Shown here one piece after another: positions 26,597-37,380 of a stretch of DNA of 64,000 bases. Both the position numbers and the translations under genes were made by a program. The notes beneath the pieces were generated by a model. It worked only from the letters and a program-made list of their open reading frames with translations, was not told where the DNA came from and ran no database searches. The first letter of the stretch is position 1. Every line of letters begins with the position of its first letter. The DNA is from Diphasiastrum complanatum (lineage: Eukaryota > Streptophyta > Lycopodiopsida > Lycopodiales > Lycopodiaceae): positions 13,290,885-13,354,884 of the forward strand of contig CM055102.1 in NCBI GenBank assembly GCA_029204225.1, in the 5' to 3' direction.

Positions 26597-26950
26597 GCTC
26601 TGATACCATGTTGGAAAGAGGTGATGAGATGAGAGAGAAAATAATTCAACAAAGTCGAAGTAGGTGAGCGCATTTGAAGAAATTTTCTTTTCTGTGCATG
26701 ACTACGCCTATAAATATTGAACACAAGTAGTGATAGAAATCACATTCAATCTTTAGCAACTAACTTTGAAATCGTTAGCAACTAAGTGATTACGTAGCCA
26801 AACATAAAGCATTAAATTATCAAACAAATATTAAGAAATTATCAGTTACAAAAGAATTACATAGATGCATGCATACTGATATGACATCGAACGCAATAAA
26901 AGATAGATTGATTAAGTGAAAGAAACAAATTAGAATGGAAATGAGCACAA
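26597..26950 (-). mobile_element. Copia 5' LTR with tRNA-Met primer-binding site
   Basis: TGGTATCAGAGC (minus strand, 26597-26608) is the standard initiator-tRNA-Met primer-binding site. The LTR lies just above it, ending in CAACA. It contains a TATA region (ATATTTATAGG, about 26708-26718) followed by CGTAGTCATGC, and further upstream GTTTGGCTACGTAATCA. The last two words recur together in the plus-strand LTR piece near 33.2-33.3 kb. The outer boundary, where the truncated gypsy LTR starts, is roughly 26950-26983. Confidence 0.7.
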
Positions 26951-27225
26951 AGGAATTGCAGATCAAAGCCGCATGCTCTAAGCTATCTCTGAGTAAGATG
27001 TGTGCTAGGGAGAGCCGAGTGCGATGGTTGGTGGTATGGGATGCCAGTTATCGTAGGAGGCTTGATCAGGCATGTTTGTGTCGATTGTTCCAAAGCATGG
27101 AGGTGGGTCGGTTGTGACCCTACGGTTGGGCGGTTACGGTGCATTGTCACTGGTATGGGGTGTGCGGAACCTTCAAGGCAGTCGATGATCCTAGGGAGTT
27201 GTAACAGTTGGTATCAGAGCCATCG

Positions 27226-28700
27226 ATTTCCTTGCACACGTTCCCTTTTTGCCTTTGCTTTGTATTCCTTATTGGAATGTGGCTGGTTCAATTTATTTTG
27301 AAAAGGTTGGTTTGTGGATGTAAGCTTGTTTTTTCATTTAAAAAAGTTGTTCTCAATAATCTTGTCTTTTCTATTCAAACTATGTGTTTCTTGGTTTGTA
27401 TAGGAAAGAAGGAGTTAGTTTAAACTTTAACTTGATAAGCTTAAAGATATTTTTTTAGTTTGGGATTTAGGCCATCCTTTTAAGCTTTGTTCTCCTTTAA
27501 ATTTAAATTTCCTTTAAGTCTGAAAGATGTGAGACTTTTGGTTTGTATCTTGTATGAATTTAATCTGCAGATTGGTCTCTCTGTACTTTCTATACCACCA
27601 GTCGGATTTTGGTGTCATCCGTACGGTGGATAGACCTTCAAGTAAATTTGTTTACTTATGGTCTTTGCACCCCACCCCCTTTGCTAAGTTTCTTTTTTAT
27701 CACAAAAACAAAAAATATTGGTGAGCCAGGCTCCTGCCCAGCTGGCACTTTATGGCGTGAAGCTCCTCGGGAGCTGGGAAGAGGGGCTGAGAGTCTAACA
27801 ACTCCTGTTGTATGACGACCTGCAAGTACAATTAGTACCTGTAGGTTCTGATTATTCATAGTTGCGGGGGACGCGGGGGGTGGGGATAATACCTCCTTCC
27901 CCGAATTTTGTAGTTTGTGGAGCCACTGGCACCTCTCCTCGGAGTAGAAGGGGGGGGGGGGGGGGGGGGGGGGTGTGGGTTGCGGCACCTGTGCGAGTGA
28001 CGTTGGAGAGGAAAGTTACACCTCTTCTCACAAAAGTACCTTTTGGTACTTCCACTTGGTTGATTTGACAGGGTTGGAGAGTGGCACACCTCCCCACAGG
28101 CCTGTCACTTCCCTCTATGTTGTGAATGCTATGATGTAAAACTTTGTGTTAACCTTAAAACTTAAGCTTCTAAGTTTGTAAAAACCATACAAGAAGTCAA
28201 ATTAAAAGAAAATCTTGGTGCCTTGTCCTTTCTCAACCGTACTCCTTTCTTCCTCCCTCTCTCTACATGCAGATCTCCAAGGGAGTGGAGAGAGCTGTGG
28301 TACGTTGGAATTCGAGAGGGGAGAAAGAGACAAAACTAAATCTCATAATCTTTTGGGGTCCATGAGCCATGTGGCACCTTTGGGTGGCCCCACATGGCTA
28401 GAAAGGCCTAGAAGGGACAAATGGGGCCTTTCTTGGGCCCCACCTGTCCTTTTTGCATGAGGGTGGAGAGGAGCTTTGGGGAGGGGGTAAAGGAGGTACG
28501 TTCACTTTCTTTCCCTTTAATTAGCTTGATTAAACTAGTAATATATATTTACAAGTGTCTTCAAAAATATCTCACAAGCATTGAATGCTATTTATGCCAG
28601 TCTTTGTATATATACAAAGTAGGTAACCGCCCTTGGGATATTTAGTTGTCCAGTTATTTTTAGGGTTGATGATAAGTTGGCGACGTCGGTCTGCCACTAT
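27226..28700 (+). other. 5' part of the gypsy interior, coding sequence not recognisable
   Basis: Gag N-terminal sequence is expected here, but no frame fits. The stretch holds a 24-nt G-run (27950-27973) and a short hairpin formed by AGCCATGTGG and CCACATGGCT (about 28366-28401). It may contain inserted or rearranged material. Confidence 0.35.
27950..27973 (+). repeat. 24-nt poly-G run
   Basis: An uninterrupted run of G inside the degenerate 5' interior of the gypsy element. Its length may be affected by sequencing or assembly error. Confidence 0.9.
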
Positions 28701-29193
28701 GGCGTAGTCCTTAAGCTGCATTTCATTTTGGGCTTGCCCAAGGAATATCAGTTGGAAGTCCGTGTGTCGTAATCAGCCACAGTCCTTAGAGGATGCCGTG
28801 CACTTTGTTCGGATTTTCGATGATATGCACACTATTGTAACTCGCAAAGAGCAACCAAAGCCCGAAGCCAAAGACAAATCCTTTGCGGGCCCTTCTTTCA
28901 AAAAGGGCAAGGAGCGAATGGTCGGCGAAGCTTCTCCTTCGGGCAAGAAAAAGAAACGCCCTCGATTGGAGAGAGCGGACTTCGACAAGGCCAAAAGCGA
29001 CGGGCTGTGTTTCTCCTGTATGGAGAAGGGGCACCTTTCCAAGGACTGCCCGAAGAGACGAAAGAAGAGTGGCCGCTCCTTTAAGGCCCTAGGTAATTCT
29101 TCTATCTCTTGCATTGATGTATCTTTTAAAGATGAAACAGTTTGTGTGAATTGTTGTTTGCCGTGTTTGGACCACACGACCTCATTCGTATGA
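28670..29193 (+). pseudogene. Gypsy gag C-terminal part with CCHC zinc knuckle
   Basis: The frame 28762-29193 encodes a Lys-rich nucleocapsid region with one zinc knuckle, CFSCMEKGHLSKDCP (C-x2-C-x4-H-x4-C). Sequence just upstream (LPKEYQLEVRV) is gag-like but in another frame, so a frameshift lies near 28765. The zinc knuckle binds retroelement RNA in functional copies. Confidence 0.8.
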
Positions 29194-29194
29194 G

Positions 29195-29725
29195 TGGGTT
29201 CGTAGGCAGCCAACCTGTGAGTTCTTTTTGACAACGGTTCTACGCATTAATGCTAAGTTGGTGCATAAGCTGCAGTTGGCAACCACACCAAGTGACCACA
29301 AGTATGTGGTTAGGATGGCAGCTGGTGGGGAGCAGCAGGTCTGGGACCATTTTGTCCCCCACATGCCGTTGAAGATTCAAGACTATGTAGATGGTTTATC
29401 TTTTCATGTCATGAATCTAGATAAGGTGGATTTAATCCTAGGCAAAGAGTGGTTTTATGCTAGGAATGAGTCCTTAAAGAAAGACTATGTATCTCATTGT
29501 ATTTCTTTCTTGCATAATGACTCATGGGTTTGTCTTAAAGGCGATGAGCCTGATCTACCTTTTGTAACTAGTCATGAAGCGAATCAATGTATTTTAAATT
29601 CTGAGTATTTTTTGTATTTATGTTATGTGAAATATGAATCTTACATGGATGCTTTTAGTACTCATAATGTCAATGTTGATGTATCGTCTTTTCCTAAAGC
29701 TTTGTCTTTTTTTATGATAATTTAG
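29195..29725 (+). pseudogene. Gypsy aspartic protease region
   Basis: The frame at 29228-29725 carries the body of a retropepsin-like domain, including LILGKEWFYARN, equivalent to the LGMDWL block of plant gypsy proteases. The active-site stretch just upstream reads DNGSTH in a different frame (usual form D-S/T-G), so the catalytic motif is altered and frame-separated. It is inactive as it stands. Confidence 0.7.
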
Positions 29726-29766
29726 AATCACTTAGGGAGGAATATAGTGATATATTCCATGAGCAG

Positions 29767-30366
29767 TTGCCTGAGGGTCTTCCCCCCTTATGGGGTGTAG
29801 ACCATCACATAGATCTCATTCCCGACGGCTCTCCTGTATCGCTTTTTCCTTACAGGATGACCCCGAAGGAAGAAGATGAAGTTGCTTGCCAACTTAAAGA
29901 GCTTTTATGTAAAGGCCATATCAGGCCTAGTAAATCCCCTTGCGGAGCTCCTATTTTGCTAACCGGCAAGAAAGACGGAGGTATTCGTCTTTGTGTCGAT
30001 TACAAAAAGTTTAATAAAATGACAATTAAGAACCGTTATCCCTTGCCCCGGATGGACGACTTAATGGATCGATTGAATGGTGCTAAGTATTTCACCAAAA
30101 TGGACCTTAGGTTGGGGTACCATCAAATTAGAATACACGAGGGGGATGTTTCCAAAACTGGTTTTCGTACTAGGTATGGCCATTACGAATTTTTAGTTTT
30201 ACCGTTTGGTCTAACTAATACCTCGGAAACCTTCCAACAGATGATGAACGATATTCTTCGTCCATATTTGGGGAAGTTTATTGTGGCATTTTTAGATGAC
30301 ATACTGATTTACAGTAAGACTCTTGAGGAGCACAAAGCGCATTTGCGTACAATCTTGATAATCTAA
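29767..30366 (+). pseudogene. Gypsy reverse transcriptase
   Basis: 200 codons. Blocks in order: [76 protein letters not shown] and the catalytic [10 protein letters not shown] near residue 180. The frame stops at 30366, and RNase H-proximal residues (about 30370-30490) continue in another frame before a deletion. Confidence 0.9.
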
Positions 30367-30525
30367 GGCAGACAAAGCTTTATGCTAAAGAGTCTAAATG
30401 TGAGATTTTTCATACAAGGCTCAAGTATTGAGGACATATCGTGTCTGATTGTGGTCTTGAGATCGACTACGATAAGGTCCAGAAAGTTTGTGATTGGCCT
30501 ATCTTGAAATCCATAATGGAAAAGT

Positions 30526-31525
30526 ATTTCCATGGATTTTGTGGTCGGACTTCCCAAGTCAGGCAAGGGTCACGATGCTATTTCGGTAGTAGTTGACAGG
30601 CTAACCAAAATGGCGCAGTTTATTCCAACAAAAACTACTGTCAAAGCTTTTGAACTTGCTCAACTCTTTGTTGAAAAGTGTTCAGGTTATATTGTTGCCG
30701 AACGATATTGTTAGTGATCATGATTCCAAGTTCACTGGCAAGTTCTGGTAGGTGGTCTTTGGAAGACTGGAAACTACCTTAAGTCTATCATCTACGGATC
30801 ACCTAGAAACCGATGGTCAGGCCGAATGTGTCAACCAGTCGATGGAAGATATGCTTCGCGCATATGTTTCCAGGCAACAATCAGATTGGAAAAAGTATCT
30901 CCCAATGGTTGAGTTCGCATACAATAGTATGCAGCATTCTGCCACTGGTTTTAGTCCTTTTATGCTCTTGTATGGCTTTCAGCCTTGTTCCCCTATCTCC
31001 GTTGGACTCAAAGGTTTCAAGGTTCAAACTGCAACGGATTTCTTGCATGATATGCAAAAAATGTTGTAGGTGGCTAGGGGAAGCATTAGATCGGCTCAAG
31101 ATAGAGCCCAATTCTATGCCAACTGAAGTCGCGCTCCTCGAGAATTTGAGATCAGTGATTGTATGTATCTTAGAATCCCAAAAGACTCTAAGACACTTCG
31201 AACGAGAAAATGTCCGAAGTTATCTCCATGTTTTAGTGGTCCTTTCAAAATTCTTAACAAGATTGGTAGGGCTGCTTATAGACTAAAACTCCCTGTTGGA
31301 ACTAAGGTTCATCTTATATTCCATATTAGTTGTTTAAACGGACAACTTGGTGGAAAAGATGACCTAATTCCGACAGATGATCTAGTGCTATTGGAGGATT
31401 TGACTGCTTTCGTACCCCATGAATTGGAAAGGATCATGGATCCTCGACAACATCAGCTGAGAAATCGTTTGATTTCTGAACATCTGATTCGTTGGAAAGG
31501 TAAGTCAGACGATGAGGACACCTGA
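30526..31525 (+). pseudogene. Gypsy integrase core and C-terminal chromodomain
   Basis: Broken frames read [18 protein letters not shown] (first catalytic Asp), then the second Asp region near 30715 ([13 protein letters not shown]), then ETDGQAECVNQSMEDML with the catalytic Glu. Next come the GPFKILNKIGRAAYRL block and, at the end, EHLIRWKGKSDDEDT, which matches the core of a chromodomain. The chromodomain places the element in the chromovirus branch, whose members can target insertion to particular chromatin. Stops at about 30713 and 31067, and frame changes, inactivate it. The zinc finger at the integrase N terminus is missing. Confidence 0.85.
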
Positions 31526-32065
31526 GAAAAGGAAAATGATTTAAGACTTAGATTCCTTGGATTCTTTCCATAGAAGGAAGTTTTTATGGGGGGAAATGTT
31601 ATGTACCATAACGGTACGCCCTTCAGTGACGGCCTCGCAAGGGACATGACACAGGACTGGAGTTATTGACATGTCTAGGTGCCACGCATCACCATCCTAG
31701 GTGGTCACATGTCTCCGCCAGCACCGTGCTTGATGGGACCCATTGTGCTATGCCTATATAGTGGTGGGGTTTCCCTCTTTCCATTCACTCAGTCTACCCA
31801 GGAGTTGGTGGATGGAGAGCACGTGCTTGAGCCAGGATGTATCTCTAGGCCAGGAGATGTGTGCTAGGGAGAGCCAACTATGATGGCTGGTGGTATGGGA
31901 CGCCAGTTATCGTAGGAGGCTTGATCGGGCATGTTTGTGTCGATTGCTCCAGAGCATGGGGGTGGGTCGGTTGTGACCCTACGGTTGGGCGGTTACGGTG
32001 CGTCGTCACTGGTATGGGGTGTGCGGAACCTTCAAGGCAGTCGATGATCCTAGGGAGTTGTAATA

Positions 32066-33060
32066 GCTGCATCTTCTGGTTTTTGTAGGGTCTGGCCTGC
32101 TATGCTTTTCCATGGGAAATGGCCAACATTTGAAAAGTGAAAATCGGCAACCGAGGCTGCTGCTATTGTTGTTGCTATTGTGGGCATGAACATTGGCATG
32201 GAGATGGTTTGAGAATCTCTGTAGCAACGTGTCTCACAAATTACAATGGCAATAGTAGTATGAATGATTTCCTTAGGCCAGCTTCATGCATTTGAATTGG
32301 AATCAATATGTCACGCATGTTTAAAGTGAGTTGAAAGGCCAAGGAAGATGATCTGAATATGAAGGCCCAAAAAACAAATATAATTTGACAACTTCAAAGT
32401 AAGAGAAATATAAATCGAATCTAATTTGAAAGTTTCAAAGTAAGAAAAATATAGATGTGCTAGCTTGAGCAATTGTGAAAATATAAAATTCACATGAGCT
32501 ATTTTATTATGATAAAATGTAGTCACACTTCACAAAAACATGGAAATTCAAATTAGCACTTTTCTTATTGTACATAATGAAAATGCATTAGAGAAAGATG
32601 AAAACAAAAATGAAGTTTCTTGCAGTCATAAGAATGTGAAAGTGTGTGTGTGTGTGGTTCATAGAAACATGAAAATCATGTAAATTCTTTTCTCATTAAA
32701 AGAGAATGAAAACTCTTTAGAGCAACATGAAAATAAAATAAAATCTTTCATTGTCATTTGGCATAAACTGTTTGCTCGTTATCATAGAATGAAAGCGTTC
32801 TAAGAGAAACATGAATTTTAGATATGAACACAAAAGCAGGCAAGGAATGCACACATTTAAGCAGGCACTACAAGCACACTATAGTGTTTGCAAACAATTT
32901 ATCCACTTAAAAATAATGACTAGAAATTTTAGTGCCAGTCTAGTAAGTTGTGAAAATCAAGCATGTATGAAGAGTAAGTTCTAAGTTACAACTGTCCACT
33001 CAAGTTTGAGTATAGAGAGGGATGAGGATAGCAAAATGTGAACTTCAAATTTAATGATAG
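32066..33060. other. Intergenic AT-rich stretch, no gene seen
   Basis: Apart from the repeat at 32340-32460 and recurrent GAAACATGAAAAT-type words to about 32830, there is no coding signal. Confidence 0.4.
32340..32460 (+). repeat. Imperfect tandem repeat, about 48-bp unit
   Basis: TTTGACAACTTCAAAGTAAG with AGAAATATAA is followed by TTTGAAAGTTTCAAAGTAAG with AAAAATATAG. The AT-rich sequence continues into a vaguer repeat with ACATGAAAAT words up to about 32830. Confidence 0.6.
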
Positions 33061-33109
33061 AGAATGTTGTAATGCAGATTTCTACCTAGTTCTTACTTTT
33101 TGCATTACC

Positions 33110-33350
33110 TAGTTCTCGACTGATTATCAATCGAGCTCAGTCTAGCTCTTCGCGAATCATTCGCGACTAATAATTTGTCTAGCTGTTCGCGACAAATTAT
33201 TCTTTTGATGTTTTGTTAATGTTTGGCTACGTAATCAGATCGACCGTGATTTATATCACTAATGTTCTGTTCGTTTTTTATAGGCGTAGTCATGCTTAGA
33301 GAAAGAGTAATATAGCTCATTCCATTGCGCACGAACACTTTCCGTTCGAG
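33110..33350 (+). mobile_element. LTR fragment related to the copia LTR at 26.6-26.95 kb
   Basis: TGTTTGGCTACGTAATCA (about 33221) and TTTTTATAGGCGTAGTCATG (about 33275) match the promoter half of the minus-strand LTR at 26.6-26.95 kb in order and spacing. Upstream is a set of TAGCT(C/G)TTCGCGA repeats (33144-33195). No primer-binding site or coding region follows, so this is an isolated LTR or part of one. Confidence 0.6.
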
Positions 33351-33860
33351 TTCATTTCTTGTTCGAGTTTCGAGTTCGCTTCTTTTTGTGTTCGTTTTCT
33401 TTTCGAGCTATTTTTTGTTTCTCACACTCACACACCCTCTTTCTCCGACACATTCTTTATTTGTCGACACATGAATTTTTGTCGAATACAGTTAAAGCAA
33501 AATCCAAATTATATTCCATTTATATATTTTCATTAGCAGCATTTAAATTAATTGACTTTAACGGAGTAATGCTAAAGCCAGTAAAATGAAAATGAAAAAC
33601 GGTTTATCATTTACTATGTGTCTAAGGAAATTCCTAGTACTTTAGCTGATAAAATTCTTCGGGGGACCCAAAAATCTAAGGGAGGAAGAGAAATGGACAT
33701 TTGAGTTAGTTAATGAGTTTGTGTTATGTAATCTGGATTTATTTGGAATCTTTGAAGATCTGCATACTACCAGTTATGGAGTAATTCCATAATAAATTTT
33801 GTTTGGTGGAATTCATTTAATTGAATTCATATGAGATATCATATATGATCGTAAATAATG

Positions 33861-34053
33861 TTATGGCAATATTCAGCTAAGGACATGAAATAGTCCTAAT
33901 ATGGTAGACCGGCCCTTCGGTGTTCGAGATTATTAGTCACAAATTGGCCTTGACATGGAATTAAATCTCGGCATGACCAACAATCTCGAACACCGAAGGG
34001 CCAATCTACCATATTAGGACTATTCCATGTCCTTAGCTGAATATGGCCGTAAC
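33861..34053. repeat. Long hairpin with 75-bp arms (MITE or small-RNA precursor)
   Basis: Arms 33861-33935 and 33979-34053 pair with about 6 mismatches in 75; the loop is 43 nt. The arms begin GTTATGGCAATATTCAGC and end with GTTCGAGATTATT at the loop. No transposase frame and no clear target-site duplication are visible. Confidence 0.9.
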
Positions 34054-34580
34054 AAATTTATATGAATGTTTCACAATCAATATAGGTGCACAACATAATG
34101 TGATATGAGATGGGACAAACAATTAAAGATCCATTATATCAAAGTTTCCAGTTTATATCGGGAATTGATCATGACAATAATTCTTTCATATGGGATTTTA
34201 ACAGTTTTGATGCAAGGCTAATGGTTATCATCGAAGCATTTGGATTGAACAACAAAGTGACTATTCAACAGCATGACAAAATCTTAGGGCCAGCACAGCC
34301 GGATGCAATGTTAAAATATGATATAAAAGGAATTGGATAGATCATCCAATTTGTCATGATGTGGAATAAGTAGACAAAAGAGAATATTGCGATTTGGGTG
34401 TCAAAAGCAATATAGTGTTTCATCCATCTCTTCTTCGACCATCTTTTTTTCTTAATTAAAAAGCAAGTTGCAGACTAAAGCTATCAGATGGGCTCAATTC
34501 AAACAACCTTGGATTTACAACTATGGAGTAATTTGTTGGACATGACATCTTCTTTAATAGGACTATTGGAGGGAGGACGA
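34054..34580. other. Intergenic; one unrecognised 76-codon frame
   Basis: A plus frame at 34110-34340 encodes 76 residues with a fairly protein-like composition (DNNSFIWDFNSFDARLMVII) but no family I can name. It may be an exon-like remnant or chance. Confidence 0.25.
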
Positions 34581-34639
34581 CGGCTGGATAAACGCAAGCT
34601 CTGATAGGAATGCTCCGTTACCAATTCACGTACAGAGAA

Positions 34640-35944
34640 TGAAGCGGGAGAGAGAGATAGTGCGGAATAACTCTCTCTAAAATAGGATGCTATTAACTGT
34701 CAGCAAGAACGATCTTGGATCGCAAATGCCAAACAAGGTCACAACTACTACGTTCACTACATGATCATAAAAATAAATGCGTGCTCAGATAAATCACGAG
34801 TACAATCACCAGAGAGTATGAAGTTACTATCAATTCTCTGATCAGATTCTTAGGAGTCAGAGACATCCATGATCTGTCAGAGTGAGTGAACGAGCTTGAC
34901 AAGAGTGCAAACAAACACAACATGCAAACATCTACGTTGGACATAGATGATGAAAGGATGTTGCTTGTATATTGCACTAAATGCTTGTCAGGAGCATAAG
35001 CAACAAATAGATTATAAGTCTTCCGCTCTTTCCTTGTACTAAATGAGAGTCAGAGATCTATTTATACATATCGTTCTTGTAGTTACAAGAATCATTTAAC
35101 TAATTACAAGATTAGTTTACATTAAATTGTGTACTTGGTTGTGAAGCAATGTACAACGACATCTATATAGATCATACATCAGTTAGGTTTAAGCTCAGCT
35201 TCAGGAGCATGAAGAGGAGTCATGAAATTGCTCCATCGTTAAAGCCGTAGGTAGACGTCAATTGCTGACTTGGCAGTTGCAACGTTGATCGCAGGTTGTA
35301 GGTTGCAGTTCCCTTTGGTTGCTGATCTTCGTTGAGTGACTGTAGGGTTGACTCCTGTGATTCTCCAACGGTTCCTTGGGGTGCCTTGGCAGTAGATGAA
35401 CGTTTCCGATCTTTGTTGAGTGGCTGCAAGGTTGACTCCTGCGGTGCCCCGATGGTAGCAGACGGTGCCTTCGGCAGTTCCTCACGGTAGCTTGCGGCTG
35501 TGTTGTGGTTTGTTCCCTTTGCACATAGACCACAACTTTTGCCTCGGTGGTCTGGCGGTTCGTTGTTAGACCACATTTTGACCGTAGACTCGTTCATTTA
35601 ATGTTGAAGACATTAAAAATGGCCCGGGCCTTAATGTATTTTGATTCTTTGACATTCGAATGTTACCCTTTGGATTGTGCACAGAAACCCGTGTATTTTA
35701 CCAAATAGAACTCTGCACACAAAAATAGAGTAGTTCTGCAGGTTTGCAGTCTATGTTAAGAAACACAACCAAATATGCAGGTAGCAAAACAAGAAACTAT
35801 AATTCCTGCATCAGATGAGCAAACATAGAACCAAGATTATAGGTTGCATCTTACCCTAGATCAGTGATCAAAAAATGTGCAGGAAGAGTTTTAAATGGAT
35901 TATATCACCAAGGAGGAACTGCGAGCTTAATTTCCAACGGTCTC
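34640..35944 (-). mobile_element. Copia 3' LTR region (minus strand)
   Basis: On the minus strand the pol remnant is followed by CTTAAGGGAGA (about 35944-35955), a polypurine tract, and then by an LTR-like sequence. It has a TATA box (TATAAATAG, about 35058-35066) and, about 80-300 bp further, the stretch that recurs at 11500-11710. The open frames here (35220-35597) are translated LTR sequence rich in Pro/Gln/Ser, not a gene. The far end is uncertain. Confidence 0.5.
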
Positions 35945-37380
35945 CCTTAAGGTCACGGTTGGTGTCTTGACAGTCTTCATCAGGTTTAACAAGTTGAAAA
36001 ACTTTTGGTGTTTGATCTTGGGAAGAGCTTTGGTGAATATGTCTGCAACCATTTTTGTTGTGTAACAATATTGAAGAATCACTTGTTCTGAGAATTTTTT
36101 TTCCTAATAAAGTGATCTTGGATTTTAATATGCTTAGACCTGCCATGAAATATGGGATTCAGAGACAGTGAAATACAGCTGATATTGTCACACATAATGG
36201 TGGTAACATTAAACTGAGTGTGATGCAGATCATGAAGTAGTAGTCTGATCCATATAACTTCTTTTGAAGCTTGGCATGCTGCGATGTACTCTACTTCAGT
36301 TGAAAAGAGCGCAATTAATTTCTGCTTTTTTGAGTTCCATGAGATTGGTCCCCCTGCCAGACAGAAACAGAACCCGAAAGTGGATATTCTAGTTGAGGCA
36401 TTTCCTCCCCAATCTAAGTCGGAGTAGCCTTGAAGAATCATTGGATCGATAACATTTCCATCATAGCATAAAACATGATCTAGAATTCCTTGAATATATC
36501 TCATACTATCTCTTTAATGCTTTCCAATGTAAGATCCTAGGACCAGAAATGTATTGACTCAGTGTGCTAACAGTGTATGCTAAATCCGGTCTGGTGCAAA
36601 GCATGTCATACATCAAAGATCCTATAAGTGAACGATAAGGGTACTTCTCTAAGTCGAGTACTTCACTTTCGATATCTGTAGAAGAAGGTTTAGTCAATGT
36701 CATAGCTGGATCCATTGGAGTATCAATCAGTTTGCAATAAAAAATATGAAACTTTTCTAGAATGGAGTCTAGATATTTTTGCTGGCTAAGATAGATTTTC
36801 TTATGCAATCTATCCATAGTGATGTGTTTTACTAATAATGAATGAACAGTGCCTAGATCAGTTATGTCAAATTTTTTTGATAGATCCCTCTTAGTAGTGT
36901 GCAGTAAGAAAGTGTCGTTAGACAAAATAAATGCATCATCTATGTACAAAGCTATGTGAACTGACTTGACACCTATGTATTTGGAATAAACGTTACAGTC
37001 AACGAAATTGCTCACAAAACCTAATTGAATGAGATAAGCGTTGATCCTCTCGAACCAAGCTCTCGCGGCTTGCTTCAAGCCATAGATTGCTTTGTGCAGC
37101 TTGCAGACCTTGTGCTCTTGACCTTTGACTTCAAGTCCTTTGGGCTGGAAGGTATACAACTCCTCTTTGACGTAGCCGTTGAGAAAGGCTGTCTTGACAT
37201 CCATTTGATGCATTTTGAGATCTCCCACCACTGTTAACGCAATCAGAGTCCCGATTGACTGCATTTTGACAACATGACTAAATATTTATTGATAATCCAC
37301 TCCTTGGACTTGAGTGAATTCTTTAGCCACTAGCCCTGCTTTCCATTTCGTGATGGAACCATCAGAGTTTGGCTCATTTG
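35945..37380 (-). pseudogene. Ty1/copia reverse transcriptase and RNase H
   Basis: The main frame (37264-36506) carries HQMDVKTAFLNGYVKEELYT, AIYGLKQAARAWFERINAYL, the catalytic box ALYIDDAFIL (YIDD in place of the usual YVDD) and TRPDLAYTVSTLSQY. A frameshift leads into RNase H (36504-36079) with YSDLDWGGNASTRISTFGF, STEVEYIAACQASKEVIW and a HIKIQDHFIRKK block, then another shift to the C terminus. RT sequence also extends in another frame up to about 37380 (DGSITKWKAGLVAKEF), where similarity stops abruptly. Gag, protease and integrase are absent, so this is a 3' fragment with several frameshifts. Confidence 0.88.

Larger units (their letters stand above)
26984..32065 (+). mobile_element. 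Ty3/gypsy chromovirus, degenerate, with two LTRs
   Basis: The 3' LTR spans 31597-32065 (469 bp), starting TGTTATGTACC right after a polypurine tract (ATGGGGGGAAA, to 31596). It has a TATA region near 31752 (CCTATATAG). The 5' LTR survives only from about 26984 to 27206. The two share long stretches such as AGGAGGCTTGATC and GGTATGGGGTGTGCGGAACC with few differences, so the insertion is not very old. TTGGTATCAGAGCC (27208-27221) is the primer-binding site. The interior holds gag, protease, RT, integrase and a chromodomain in the gypsy order, each with frame damage. RNase H and the integrase zinc finger are deleted between about 30490 and 30520. Confidence 0.85.

Noticed and set aside
27656-28097. 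Overlapping Pro-rich and Gly-rich frames on both strands
   Set aside because: They are produced by the 24-nt G-run and its surroundings inside the gypsy interior.
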